Position numbers and translations under genes: made by a program
Notes under the pieces: model-generated
Seen by the model: the letters and a program-made list of their open reading frames with translations, nothing else
What the model was told of the DNA's origin: nothing
Databases searched by the model: none
DNA from: Patiria miniata
Lineage: Eukaryota; Echinodermata; Asteroidea; Valvatida; Asterinidae
NCBI RefSeq assembly: GCF_015706575.1
Contig: NW_024037047.1
Location: 4,592,632-4,656,631, forward strand
Direction: 5' to 3'
Length of the DNA stretch: 64,000 nucleotides
Part shown: positions 44,201 through 55,290 of the stretch, piece by piece
Position numbering within the stretch: the stretch's first letter is position 1
How the letters are laid out: each line of letters opens with the position of its first letter

Positions 44201-47200
44201 TATTGGTCGAAGGAGCCCGGAGTGCATGTGCATTACCTGAGCGCGACTCGCATGAACCTGGTACCAACCGCAGAAACTGGCTACCGCTGGATTTGTCTAT
44301 AGTGGAGTCCGGTGACCAGAATTAGAAGCGGTGGTGTCGCGTTCGCGTGCGAAGACATTTCCGTCATTTTTTTGATATATGTAGCCTAAGGTGTGATGAA
44401 ATAAAAATGACTATTGTTTCTGTCATGACATGAGTACAAAGGGTACTTTTGAGAGCTATTTTTCAGGTCCTGTTTCGACCCGAATGCGCAATTTGTGTAA
44501 AAGTCGTCGTTGCGGGCAGCAAACAAAACACAGTAAATCGTGACGTAATAAACAGGACTCATTTATGCTACTCTGCATCGGGAGTCCTGTTTATTACGTC
44601 ACGATTTACTGTGTTTTGTTTGCTGCCCGCAACGACGACTTTTACACAAATTGCACGTTCGGGTCGAAACAGGCATGACAGGACTTGAAAAACAGCTCTC
44701 AAAAGTACCTTTTGTACTCATTTTATGACAGAAACAATAGTCGTTTTTATTTCATCACACCTTAGGCTACATTTACTCGAAAAATGACGGAAATGTCTTC
44801 GAGCATTCCACAACCTCTTTAAATCCTTCAGCTCATCCAAAATCTACTCTGGAATCTGACAGTTGATCTTTCAATTAATTCTGTGTGTAGTGGCTCGTAA
44901 CTGTTTCAAATATCGAACTTAATTTAAATCCTTGGAACAATTTTGGATTGATGCAACCCTGGAACACCAGTCTGAAGTGGCTGTAAGACCAACTTGTCAT
45001 GTGTCTTTTTGTTTTCATATAGGAACCTAGCAGCCCCAGTAACCTGTACAAGAAGCTTACTGCCTTACCAAGGCCCTCCATGTCCAACCAAGGTGGTGCT
45101 AAGAACAATGCAAGCAAAAAGCCCCTTTCTCCAGAGGAACAGGTAAATCACTTCTCTCACTGGTACACAACCACTCATCTGGTATTTTATGTAGTACATT
45201 GTATTTTGCAGGTTACCGTTCATAGGCAGACGTTATGACATGGGTATTGTGATAAAGTATATTGCTTAGGGACATAGTAAAGCTACTTGGCATGCTACAT
45301 GCCAAGGTTGACATTCCATTGAAATATCTATTTACGAGAGATGGCTTGGACATTTTCAAACGTTTATGGTAATCCTGTATTTCTTATTACATGTTTCCAC
45401 ATGCTCCATTTTACCTGATTAGATTAAAAGTATCCCAGTTGAGACAAACTACATGTTGTCGGAATGCGATAATAATCCAATGTTTGTATGCCTTTTTTTC
45501 CTATTCCTTTTCTGGAATAGATCTCTCTCATAGGACACCATCTCCGTAGCAAATTACAACTGCGTGTTCAACGCCATCAGGTGCGTGTGCGCGCAGTGTG
45601 CAAAATGTTCTAAACACGTGCGTGTTGCTCAAAATTTCTTCGAAATACTGCGCAGCCGATGCGCGTTACGTAAATTTGACGCCCAAAATACCGATGCACA
45701 TGGCAATCTGTAGGAAGTGACGTCATTTGAGAGAGACCTATTGTAGTTTCAGAAGCCCACTGTTCAATTAACTAACCAATTTATGCGTTTCAATTTCTTT
45801 CTTTCTCGACAGAAACTAGAATTTATGGCTTCGCTAGGGCTGATTACTCAAAAGACAGCAGAGCAGCTCAAGTGTAAAAGGTCCGAAAGGAAAAGACGGA
45901 GCACAGCCAACCCTCAGTTCTCCAACTACGACAGACAAGAAATGGAGGTGGGCAACTGGCTCTCAAATTGTATTCCAACTGCAGTCTCGGGCCTCTTTGT
46001 TGAAGTTCAAGTCTTGAGACATTTGGTTCGAGTCTGAGCTCAAGCCGTCAACTTGTTCGCATCTTACTCCCTGAGTCACATGTTTGAATAGAAGGGATAC
46101 ACATGCATTTGTGTATTATCCTGGAAATCAGTGACCAGGACCGCACAATAATTTGGGAATTCCTTCTTTACACCACCATTGTTGAACATTACCTGCACTT
46201 CAGGTAGTTACATACAAGTGATATTTCTCGCTATAACAAACAAAAAAGAAACACAAGAATTTGTTGTTAATACTTACAACAAAAAAGAAACTGCTAGTAT
46301 TAAGAATAGGAGTTCTCAATGACAAGTCGTAGCCAAGATAGTGGAGGTCAAGTCAGAGTCACCGAAATAGCGACTTGAGATGGACTCAAGTCCGAGTCCT
46401 GGATTGGAGTGATACAACTTGTAATAATCGAGATGGTCTTTAATGCAGATAGTATCCTTACATTAAACACAACACATATGAAGTCTTCACGTACTTCCTT
46501 AGTGACTCTTAACTTCTTGGTTCTTGGTTGGTTCATCTCCTAAATACTCCGCGTTTGAGTTTATACAAGAGACCAGAAACACTGGGGCAAACCCCTTCTC
46601 TTAGCGATAAGTGTCACTGGGTTCTTTTACGTGCATTGCATTACACAACACATGGGACCTACGGCTTTACGTCCCATCCGAAGGACGAAGCAATAATGGT
46701 TAAGTGCCTTGCTCAAGGGCACAAGTGTCCACCCGGCGGGCTGGAACCCACGCCACTGTTGCCTCTGAAACACCAGATCATAAGTCCGGTGTTCCTAACC
46801 GCTAAGCCATGACACTCCATAACTGTTGAATCCCTTGTTTTTGTGGTCACAACAGAGCCGGCAGTCAGCAACCCGGTTCCTTGCTGCAAACGGGTTTGGT
46901 CAAGAAAAACGGAAAAGAGGTAAGAATTGCTAAATGTTAGTAGTTACTTTCTGGTCCTGCTTCTTTTTTTTTTCTGCCAATGTCTAAATTTATAATGTTC
47001 AAGTTTTATAAACATGTCAATGTAACCTTCTCAAAATATAATAGCATTTAAGAACGAATTTGATATCATCTTACTGTGCACAGCTAGGGTTACAAATCCT
47101 TAGATATTTCATCCTACAATTAAAAACAAAAAAAAATTGTTGCCTGTCACCCAGGAAAGCTTCACAAAGGTTCGGATGGTTCGATGGACAACGCAGAGAA

Positions 47201-50200
47201 TAGTCTCAACGGTACACTCCATAAACAGGAAGTCGATGTAAGTATTTGGAGGATTTGAGTTTTCATTTTTCAAAATTGCTACAGTAGTGAGAATCACATT
47301 CAACCCTTACAACCATAAATGCTTCAGTATATGAATAATGAATGTTTATGAGTGCAATGGTAAGAATATTTTCATGAGGTGTAAGATGGAATGTCGATGC
47401 GATGCGAAGCCGAGTGGAATGGAACATTCCATCTGTCACTGAATGAAAGAATTATTTCCATTGCACGAATGTGAAAATTCATTATGCGTTTTATACAATG
47501 CCTGAACAGATCCTCATCATCTGATTGGTAACTTGTAAACAGGTGCTATGAATGTACAGCATCAGAGCTATCAGATATTTACCGTGGACTGGAACTTCTA
47601 TTTTTGCGGTGCGACCGCATCGTGCGTTGGGACCAATATTTCAGTGACATGTGGTTAAAGACCTGCCAATCAGATGACAGGGATTTATTCAGACGTTATA
47701 TAATATCCCATCCCATATGATGGGAGTAAGGTTTAAGCATTTCACAAGAAACACTTATTTGAGTGGTACTACATGTATTTGAAATGTGATTACACCAAAG
47801 CGCAGACAGAGAAAAAGAAGTGGTGATTTACTTTGCTCCTGTTTCTGTACCTTAAAAAATAAAAACACCAATCCTTCCCTGGATTCCACCCATCCCGATC
47901 CCATTTCTCGCCTTTCTATGCATGTGCCTACTCGCCCCTCTCCCTACCCCTCCCCCTACTCTTCCCCTTTTTCTTCTCAGCTTTCCCTTGTCATTAATGT
48001 GTCTCACTCTCAGCATGGCCCTCAAATTCCCATGCTGTTTTAAACAAGCATCTCAACAACTAGGAAAGTTCTGATATGAACCTTGCCTGTTAAAAACAAC
48101 AGCTGAAGTTTGTTAATGGGGAATAGTTTGGCAATCCCAGATCGAAAACAGCCGATATACACGGGGAAAGGCTTTGGGATCCATTAACCCTAACAGAGCA
48201 CAACCCATCAAACCCCAATGGCATGTTTTGTTGGAATCTGTCAGGATGGGTACAGTACCCCTAAACTGACAGCCTTTTACATTGGGTTGGCACACCTCCA
48301 GAATCAAAGTCAGAAATGTGTGTGTGCAGTTTCCCATAATGGTGTTAGAATTTGCCAGGATGGGTGTGGTTCCTAGTAAATCATGCTAGGCCTAGGGAGT
48401 TAGGGTTAAGCTCCCATCTGAATCTTAAAGGTAGAGTAGATCATTTGTCGTTTGTGCATTGGTTTCGTTTGAAGCAACAAAAGTCCTCAAAATCTAAAGA
48501 CAGGGTGCTTAACAACTAACCTGATGAAGCGTTAGCTCTGTAAATGCTGTGTATTCCGAGAAAACAGTATTCTTGGATCTCGATTTCAACCAAAATCAGC
48601 ATTTGGAACATGTTCTCATTTAGCCAATTGCAGCTACGTGATGTCACGCACTGTACCGACAAATAATAGCAACTGCGTGTGTGTGCGTCGCGTCAATGCT
48701 TGCGCGTACCCATTCAGGGATTCCCCCAATTACAAACCAACTACTTGTACACCACAAACAAAAATTTCCAAAAACTCTTGGACTCTTCTTTGCAAATGAC
48801 CTTCTTTCATTGTTTTCTTCAAAATGATAGTATGCCAGTCTGAATACTTTCGCTTGGAGTTTTGTGCTGTTACTATCTTGAAACCAAGTAAGCTTTTTAA
48901 CAATAATTTGGTTTTTGAATACATGTAGCTGCAAATGATCTACTCTACCAAACTACCGGTATTACAGTTTTTGAGACGCTGTCTAAAGCCATGTCCAAAT
49001 GGGTATTTTGTGGTTATGGCTTACCATTGACACACTATAATGGAAAGCACTAGCATACACAACAATGTCTGTTTGGACAACACCATGCTCTCTCTCCCAA
49101 CTCCCCCATTGGCATGTTCCTTTCTTCTGCTTAACATTTCTGACCATGTGCGTCACCCTGTGCGTCACCATGTGTGTGTGCTCTGTATTTCCAGAAGCAC
49201 CGGGACCACTGCTCAACCTGTGGTCTGGCCACGGATGAGCTCCTCATGTGCGACACCTGTCCCCTGGTGTACCACCTGGGCTGCCTCGATCCCCCTCTGA
49301 CCGCCGTACCCCCCGGCATGTGGAGTTGCCCGCAGTGCAAGGTACACAGATTTGTGTGTATTCGGGTCACTGGCAGAGGTCGGGATGGAATGGTGCACTG
49401 TGTGAAATAGGGATGTTGTGTTGAATATGAGGTTGCGTATTAAGGCTAAAAAATAACATGCTCAAGTGTGGCAGTTGTGTTGTGTCATAGTTACTTACAA
49501 ACTAACAACTGCTTTCCATACCATTTTTTGATGACTTACATAATTTTTTCAACTTTGCCAAGTCATGACATCCTTGCCTTTCTTCACAACGCGGATTCAT
49601 TCCATGTTTTAAAAACGTGAGAGCTTGTGTGCCATAAAATAAAGGATCAGTTGCACAGAAAATTTCTAGAAAGCAGTCTACCCATGAGTAGTGAATTGAA
49701 GGGCACTTCAACTAACATCATATGGAGCATTCATATGCTTTTTAAGGATAGCGGTGTTATCCAAGATGTTATAGGGATGATGGCACCCAATAAGTACCCC
49801 TATAGAGTTTGAGATTTTAATGTAAACAAAGAAAAACAATATTGGTGAAGGAAAGGCCTACTACATGTACATGCATCCATACATGTATATAACGAAAGAT
49901 GCATGTGTTTTGGAGTGGCTATTTTTCAACCCTTGAGAGACTTCAAGTTGTTACAGGTCCCTGCACAGTGTTCTCCAACTTTGACAAATTAAGGTTGCTG
50001 CTAGGCGTCGGTAATATTGAAAAGTTAAAAAGGGTGGGGTTGGTCTTGTACATTAATTGGTGCTTTAAGACGCTATTCCCTTGAGCATTTTACATGGATA
50101 GGGTATTTCATGCTGCTTTGGCGCAGTTTGTAATGTTAAATATAATACGTTAGCTCAATTTATCTTTCCTTTTTCCTTTGTTGCTACATATTTTGGGTTG

Positions 50201-51853
50201 TAAGGATAGAGTGCAAATTTTTTAACTTGGCAGCTTGATTTTAAAGCATGTGTTGACTTTCTAAGCTTGCCGGAAGTCGCGCAAAGCTTGACGGCCCGCC
50301 AGGCATGTTATACAAGTTGGAGAACACTGCTGCATTGTTTGTACTAATCTGGCAAACCTATGGGGTTAGTAAGAGGTTGAAGTTGTAAAAGGGTTGTTTC
50401 AAGGGTGTTGTATTTTGCTGATTCCGTCATAGTTAAAAGGTTCCCAGTCTGGGAATTGGCACGGCACGCTAGCCATCGTCCATTCCTACGTCCAGCATCG
50501 GACTGTGAAGGAAGAGGAAAAGCGTCGACTGCAGAGGCGAGCATCGGAGCTGCAGTATGAGAGGATACAACTGGAGGATAAGGCTAGACAACTCAACGAT
50601 GCAATAGCTGTAAGTCCTTGCAACTTTAAATCACAAGTCATCACAAGCAACCACAAATCATGAGGTGTCACAAGTTATCGGAGGTCAATCCCAAGTTGTC
50701 ATAAGTTTTCACATGTCAATTGCAGGTCTTCACCAGTCAATAACAAGTCCTCCTACTTCCTCCTCGAGTCATCGTAAATTGTCCCAAGTCATCACAAGTG
50801 GTCAGGAAGCCAGTCACAAATCAATCAGACATCATCACAACACAACACATGCCATCATAAGATATCACAAGCCATCAAGTTGATCACAAATTGATTGCAC
50901 GTGGTTACAAGCCATCACAATTCATCACAAGTCATTACAAGTCAAGCTAAAGTCAATCACAAGTCATCGCAGGTGATCACAGGTCATCACAGTTTATCAC
51001 AAGTCATAAGGCAACAAAAAATCAATCACAGGTCATCCAGTCTCAAGTGAAAAGCAATCTAAGTGAACTCTGACAAAGGTATTCCTTTGTCATTTTTCAT
51101 CATGTTACATGTACTTTTGACTTGCAATATGAGTTATGATTAACTCGGCAATCACCTCTGACGCATACTCACCAGGGCCCAATTCCGTGAAGCTACACAG
51201 CTCTCTTATTTAGTTCACTTGTTGGATTCTCGAGCACCAATCCAGCAATCTCCTGAAGACAAACAGAGTATACCGTTCAAAACGTCAAGACCCTATTCTC
51301 ACCACTGGCTCTCTTCAGCGCCAACACTTTGTCCCAAAAGAGACGTATTAAATACTGTTGCCTCAGATGTCCTTGATTTTTATGGAAATGTTTTCGGCTC
51401 TTCCAAAATTTCCTTCCAAATTTCCCGTAGAACGCCATGGTCCAGTGGTTACGGTGTTTGACTCGTGTACAAAGGTGCATGGGTTGGAACCGTACCAGGA
51501 ACATGGTGTTTGTGCCCTTGGGCAAGACACTTAACTATAATTGCCTCTCTCCACCCAGGAGTATAAATGGGTACCTGTGAGGGTCGAGGATCGATTGAGC
51601 GCTGATATGGGCTGCCGCGTGGTACCATGGCCAGATGGACGGCCAGATGAACGGCCAGATATACGGGGGAATAATTGTAAAGCGCTTTGAGATCATTGAT
51701 ACAATGGAAAGCGTTTTATAAGCACAATTATTATTATTATTTTCTCATTTGCAGAAGCAAATGCAAGCCAGAGACTGCCTGACGGACTCCTTCCGCAAGA
51801 CAGAAAAGTCTATCGTACAACTCCAGGGCTTCATCTCACGCTTCCAGGTTTAA
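38244..51853 (+). CDS. PHF21A: PHD finger protein 21A (BHC80)-like histone reader
   Basis: Twelve exons joined by GT-AG sites: 38244-38306, 38825-38857, 39160-39225, 42279-42347, 43432-43686, 45023-45142, 45813-45947, 46856-46919, 47155-47237, 49195-49341, 50448-50609, 51755-51853. Together they make 1296 bases, 431 residues, one open frame; only the exon 8/9 junction splits a codon. Exons 1-4 give the family's N-terminal helix ([35 protein letters not shown]). Exon 5 is a Pro/Thr/Gln linker, exon 7 has [13 protein letters not shown], and exon 10 is a PHD finger with C4HC3 ligands. Its Asp before the first Cys (HRDHC) and the Met of LLMC match the residues that let BHC80 read unmethylated H3K4. 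Exon 11 has the family block GTLAIVHSY, then coiled coil into exon 12. The protein acts in the nuclear LSD1-CoREST corepressor complex. It is shorter than the human protein (over 600), and no GRP-type AT-hook remains (KRKRGKLHK only). Confidence 0.95.
40495..40650. mobile_element. Deleted copy of the 48430-48949 MITE family
   Basis: In PHF21A intron 3. Shares TTTGAAGCAACAAAAGT, GGGTGCTTAA, CTAGCCTGATGAAG..TTAGCTCTGT and GCAAATGAGCTACTCTAC with the element in intron 9, but lacks its middle. Confidence 0.65.
41622..42070 (+). repeat. Perfect tandem duplication, 224 bp period
   Basis: 41622-41845 is repeated base for base at 41846-42069 as far as can be read, from TATGCATGTATACCCAAATC to ACTCATCCGAGTCCACTG. 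It lies in PHF21A intron 3. Identity implies very recent duplication or an assembly artefact. Confidence 0.9.
42591..43002. mobile_element. Tc1/mariner (pogo-like) MITE, TA-flanked
   Basis: Terminal inverted repeats CAGTGGAACGCTGATATAAT (left) and ..TATAGCGACGTTCCACTG (right), flanked by TA at 42589-42590 and 43003-43004. These termini resemble those of animal pogo/Tigger elements (CAGTGGAAC..). 412 bp, no transposase, in PHF21A intron 4. Confidence 0.8.
43121..43350. mobile_element. MITE-like inverted repeat with internal minisatellite
   Basis: CAGTGTTGTAGTCGAGTCCA on the left is mirrored by TGGACTCGACTACAATACTG on the right. Between them the unit AGTCCATCACA repeats about seven times. Related short motifs form the array at 50640-51060, so the minisatellite may derive from this element family. 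In PHF21A intron 4. Confidence 0.7.
43728..44058. mobile_element. MITE with GGGCG termini
   Basis: Left GGGCGATTCACAATGCACTG then CGCCACCAAGAGTTTGCCA; right TGGCTAACTCTTGGTGCCGC then GGTGCATTGCAAAACGCCC, a 40 bp inverted repeat with few mismatches. AATT lies next to each end. A related, longer copy starts at 28015. In PHF21A intron 5. Confidence 0.75.
44096..44348 (+). repeat. Direct repeat pair TAGTGGARTCCGG..
   Basis: TAGTGGAATCCGGCGACC..GAATTAGAAGC with GGTGGTGTC at about 44096 and again as TAGTGGAGTCCGGTGACC..GAATTAGAAGC with GGTGGTGTC at about 44300, about 204 bp apart, immediately before the foldback. Confidence 0.6.
44350..44802. repeat. ~450 bp foldback with tiny loop
   Basis: CGAAGACATTTCCGTCATTT at the left is mirrored by AAATGACGGAAATGTCTTCG at the right. 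Arms of about 210 bp are almost perfectly complementary through GCCTAAGGTGTGATGAAATA, GTCGTCGTTGCGGGCAGCAA and GTGACGTAATAAACAGGACT. The loop is about 25 bases (near 44565-44590). In PHF21A intron 5, so the pre-mRNA would contain a very long hairpin. Confidence 0.9.
46525..46818 (-). mobile_element. tRNA-derived SINE, antisense
   Basis: On the minus strand it starts GTGTCATGGCTTAGCGGTTA (A box TGGCTTAGCGGTTAGG) and has a B box GTGGGTTCCAGCC. Then come TTGTGCCCTTGAGCAAGGCACTTAACC and GGATGGGACGTAAAGCCGTA. The last two are conserved-domain signatures of widespread animal SINEs; the 'GGATGGGACGT' part suggests a MetaSINE-type relative, tentatively. It lies in PHF21A intron 7, ending just before exon 8. 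Confidence 0.8.
48430..48949. mobile_element. MITE, GGTAGAGTAGATCATTTG termini
   Basis: Perfect 18 bp terminal inverted repeats GGTAGAGTAGATCATTTG / CAAATGATCTACTCTACC, flanked by AAA on each side (3 bp duplication). 520 bp, no coding capacity. A deleted relative is at 40495-40650. In PHF21A intron 9. Confidence 0.85.
50640..51060 (+). repeat. Degenerate TCACAAGTCA minisatellite
   Basis: More than 25 near-copies of a ~10 bp unit (CATCACAAGT, CAATCACAAG, CATCGCAGGT..) in PHF21A intron 11, just after exon 11. Unit wording matches the interior of the MITE-like element at 43121-43350. Confidence 0.8.
51430..51742 (+). mobile_element. Full-length tRNA-derived SINE next to the last PHF21A exon
   Basis: The tRNA-related head has A box ATGGTCCAGTGGTTACGG and B box CATGGGTTGGAACC. 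The central block is TTGTGCCCTTGGGCAAGACA, and the LINE-like tail is TGTAAAGCGCTTTGAGAT..GAAAGCGTTTTATAAGCAC, ending in (ATT)n at about 51728-51742. Exon 12 begins at 51755, so the tail ends about a dozen bases from the acceptor AG. Confidence 0.88.
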
Positions 51854-54800
51854 CAGTAAACCCTCCCCCGGAACTGCAGTGGAATGTTCCAACACTGTGC
51901 TGCTGCCCACCCATGGATTAGCCCATTGAACCAAATAAGGTACACCACGTGTTTGGTTTGTGTGGAACCTTAATGCCTCTACTGGTACTGCCCCAGTACT
52001 GCAATGGAATGTTCTTGTGCTGCAAAGCACCGTGCTAGTGGAATCTACCATTTGTTATTTTAGGTCAATTCTTAAATTTTGGTTTTTAATTAGGGCAATA
52101 TCTTTCAGATATGCAGTCCCCTCCCCCATTACACCAACTATTTTTGTTACTAGTGGTGCATGATGTTGGTCTCGACAGTACTAACAATGCCACATCCCTC
52201 GTTAGTCCAGTGGAATATTCAATGAGCTCTCTGTGGCCTACCCATGGGATATACCATTTATTATAGCAGGGTGAATGTGCAATGTCAACAGTATTGCCAA
52301 GAGGGGCTCATATGGTATTTCTGCATGTGAGATACATGTATGTACATGTACCGTTTCATTAGTAAGGTACCATATTTTTTTAAGGTGCATACTCCAATTT
52401 ATGCCTTGTCAGAGTAGAACAATATCAGCATGTATTCTGGCAAAAACAGGAAAATGACGCATTTTTTTATATGCTTTACTTTTGAAAAAGCAATCTATTA
52501 AAATATTGATACATTCGGTATAAAAAAAGCTCCTTTTGCATTTAACATTGGGTGCAGCAAAATTATTTGAAAACATTTTGCATTATTTGCCATGTTTTGT
52601 ACTTTAAAATGCAGGAGCCAAAATTATATTTTAATTATAAAATTGAACAAAGTAATTGACTTGTATCATTTATAATAATGTTCGATACATTTGTCTCAAT
52701 GTTCAGCATATGTGACATTGAATATGCTTTAACAGTACAACAATGATACCAATTTCGGAAACAAAAATGAGTGAATTTCTTTAGTTTAGTGTGATACACG
52801 TACTTGCCTTCTGAGGTTGTAATTTAGACAGTTACCTTTTCTTCCACTTTTATTGAGCACTTAAAAAGCGGAATTTTTGTTGTGTGGGCTTTTCGGGCTT
52901 GAGTCTGAAATCTATTGACAAGATGTGTTCCCAGTAGTCGCAAAATATTACACAGGAAATAAACAATTTTTTCCAACCATAAATGTCGCAAATTTTGATA
53001 TAATATATTTTGTGAAAAGTTTACTAGAAATTCTTTCCTATGCAATGGTTGTTGAGGTTTGAGTTTCTAACCATATAATTTCCAGCAATATCTTGTCCTT
53101 GCCTTGAAAAAGAAGTTAAACTTATGGACCAAATATGAAATAATAGAGAAAATTCTATACACACCCAACTCAAATAATTTTAGATATACTGACTTTACAA
53201 ACATGGCCACAAATTGTAATGCCAGAGAACATGCAGTAATTTAAACTACATGTACATGTTACTACAGTACAATGATGCACTTGAAGGGATATTTTTTTTC
53301 TTGGTCCTGGTAACCCAGCTGTGTTACCAGTCCCAGCCAGACTAGATTGTAATTAAAAACAAAAAGTCTGTTATTTATTGATTTGTTTATTGAAACAATG
53401 ACATTTTTAGTTCTAGTTTATTTTGATTAATTTGAGTTGTGAGTTGTTTTAAATTGATTTTTTATCTTCAGTTATGTTTCTGTTGTTTCTGTAGGGTATA
53501 TTTCTTGTTATATTGAACATCTTTAAATTCCTGGTGATATTTGCAATAGTCAAACGTTTACAATGTACCAAAGTTTGGGGTTTTTTTTGGATCACGATAA
53601 AGTCATGTCAGCACTCCAGAAGGCCATGGATTTTTTTGAAAATTGCCAGTCAACACACTGAAACGGCTGTTGAAATTTTGCGGGATGATCAAAATAATTA
53701 TTGAGCCCTCCTAGACGTCTTTAAAGTCAGCTTAAATATTATGGAATTCTTTTTTAAAAAAAATTTTAAAAAGGACTTGTAGGCCCAACAAACTTGCTAA
53801 GCCTATCCCATTTCCAGTCTTGCCTTTTTTATGACAAAGCAGGCTCTAATGGTAAAATATTACCTGCTTGAAATCATTTTACTCCCCCCCCCCCCAACAT
53901 ATGCTCCTCCCACTTCTGGGGTTAATTCTTCCCCAGCTTCAGTCACCCTAACCCTGCTACGTACATGCAACACAAAGCAACAAAGGTAAACAGTCGCATA
54001 CTGTTGCATCTAGCAGGCAACTCAAGTCCCCGTGCTCTGTTGCATCTTGTTGCATTTAGCAGGGTAACTGCTCATAGTGCCAAGGCGATGCAAGAGTATC
54101 CACTGTTGCAGTTTGTTGAATTTAGAAGACTTCTCATTTGAGTTCAGTTGGATATTGTTGCATTTAGCAGGGTAACTGCTTGGTGCCAAGGTTGGTGTGC
54201 ACTGGGTTCAATGCACAATGCAACACAATCCACTGTTGCCGTTTGTTGCATTTAGCAGGGTTATCATTTGAGTTGAGTTTGGTATTGTTGCATTTAGCAG
54301 GGTACCTGAGGAACACCCGATGGGGGTTAGGGTTAATAAATATATTAACAGAGTAATGTACTGAACATGCACGTTTTAGTCTGGTGCCTTTTAATAAGTT
54401 AACAGAGCATTGATGTTCTTGTGACAAGAATGTTAAGGTCAATTGGTTGTATTAAAGTTATAGTAAAGTTCCGTTTCTTTTTGTGTATATGTATTTTGCA
54501 AATAACACTTGTATGTAGTATACAATGAGATGTGCGTGTGATAAAAAAGAAATATTTAATTTATTGTATAGTGTGTTCCTAGGGGTTTGGATACAATTTC
54601 CATGCACTAGTCGTATGAGCAACTTCAAAGAAAAAAGATACTTTTGAAAATTTGTATAAAGGATATGTAAATGCAGCACTTGCGTTTTGATGTTTATTTT
54701 AGAGCTGATTTTTGTACAAGCCCCCACGTTAAGTTTGCATTTTGACAGACCATTTGTACATGTGAAAATAATCTAGTAACTTCTGGAGAATTCGACAGTC

Positions 54801-55070
54801 ACAGTGGTCTTTGACACTTGTCATAGCCATACTTTCAGTGACAGTCACAATGAGCAGTGACCATGACACTGATGACAGGGATATCAATGGCTGTGTGTGG
54901 TTATATTGATGGATGTGACTTTTTTTTCTCTCTCCAATTCTTTGGCCTAGTGTACAGTTACTGATTTATCTTCCCCTGGCTTTACTGATTTCTAGTACTT
55001 TATAATTATTTTAACACCTGTAAAAAGAATGAGTTACTGTGTAAATAAACCCTTAGAGAATGATTAAAAT
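51854..55070 (+). other. Probable PHF21A 3' UTR and following DNA
   Basis: No coding sequence. A canonical AATAAA at 55044-55049 (GTGTAAATAAACCC) is a plausible polyadenylation signal, implying a UTR of about 3.2 kb; earlier sites cannot be excluded. It contains AT-rich runs, a C-run at 53883-53895 and the tandem repeat at 53985-54312. Confidence 0.4.
53985..54312 (+). repeat. GTTGCATTTAGCAGGGTAACTGC tandem repeat
   Basis: The phrase TTGTTGCATTTAGCAGGGT recurs at about 54045, 54148, 54243 and 54285. It is interleaved with GTGCCAAGG, CCACTGTTGC and CATTTGAGTT blocks, giving a diverged ~100-140 bp period. Confidence 0.7.
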
Positions 55071-55115
55071 ATGGAATTTAACTCAATTGTCTGCTTGCTT
55101 CTCCCATTTCATTTT

Positions 55116-55290
55116 GGGGGAGAAATGTTGCAACCTGAGTCAAGAACATTCTCTAAGTATTTCCTAACAAAATTGGAAATGTTCCTCAGTCCCAGATTCA
55201 TGTATTATCATCATTTTTGCAATGAATGACCTTCATTGAGATGATATATGAAGAAAAAAAGTAGCGTCAGGTTGCAACATTTTTTCCCCA
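55116..55290. mobile_element. Short MITE, ATGTTGCAACCTGA termini
   Basis: ATGTTGCAACCTGA at 55125-55138 and TCAGGTTGCAACAT at 55267-55280 are perfect inverted repeats, extended outward by TGGGGG-like ends. About 175 bp. The interior matches the ends of the longer element at 56796-57520. Confidence 0.8.
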
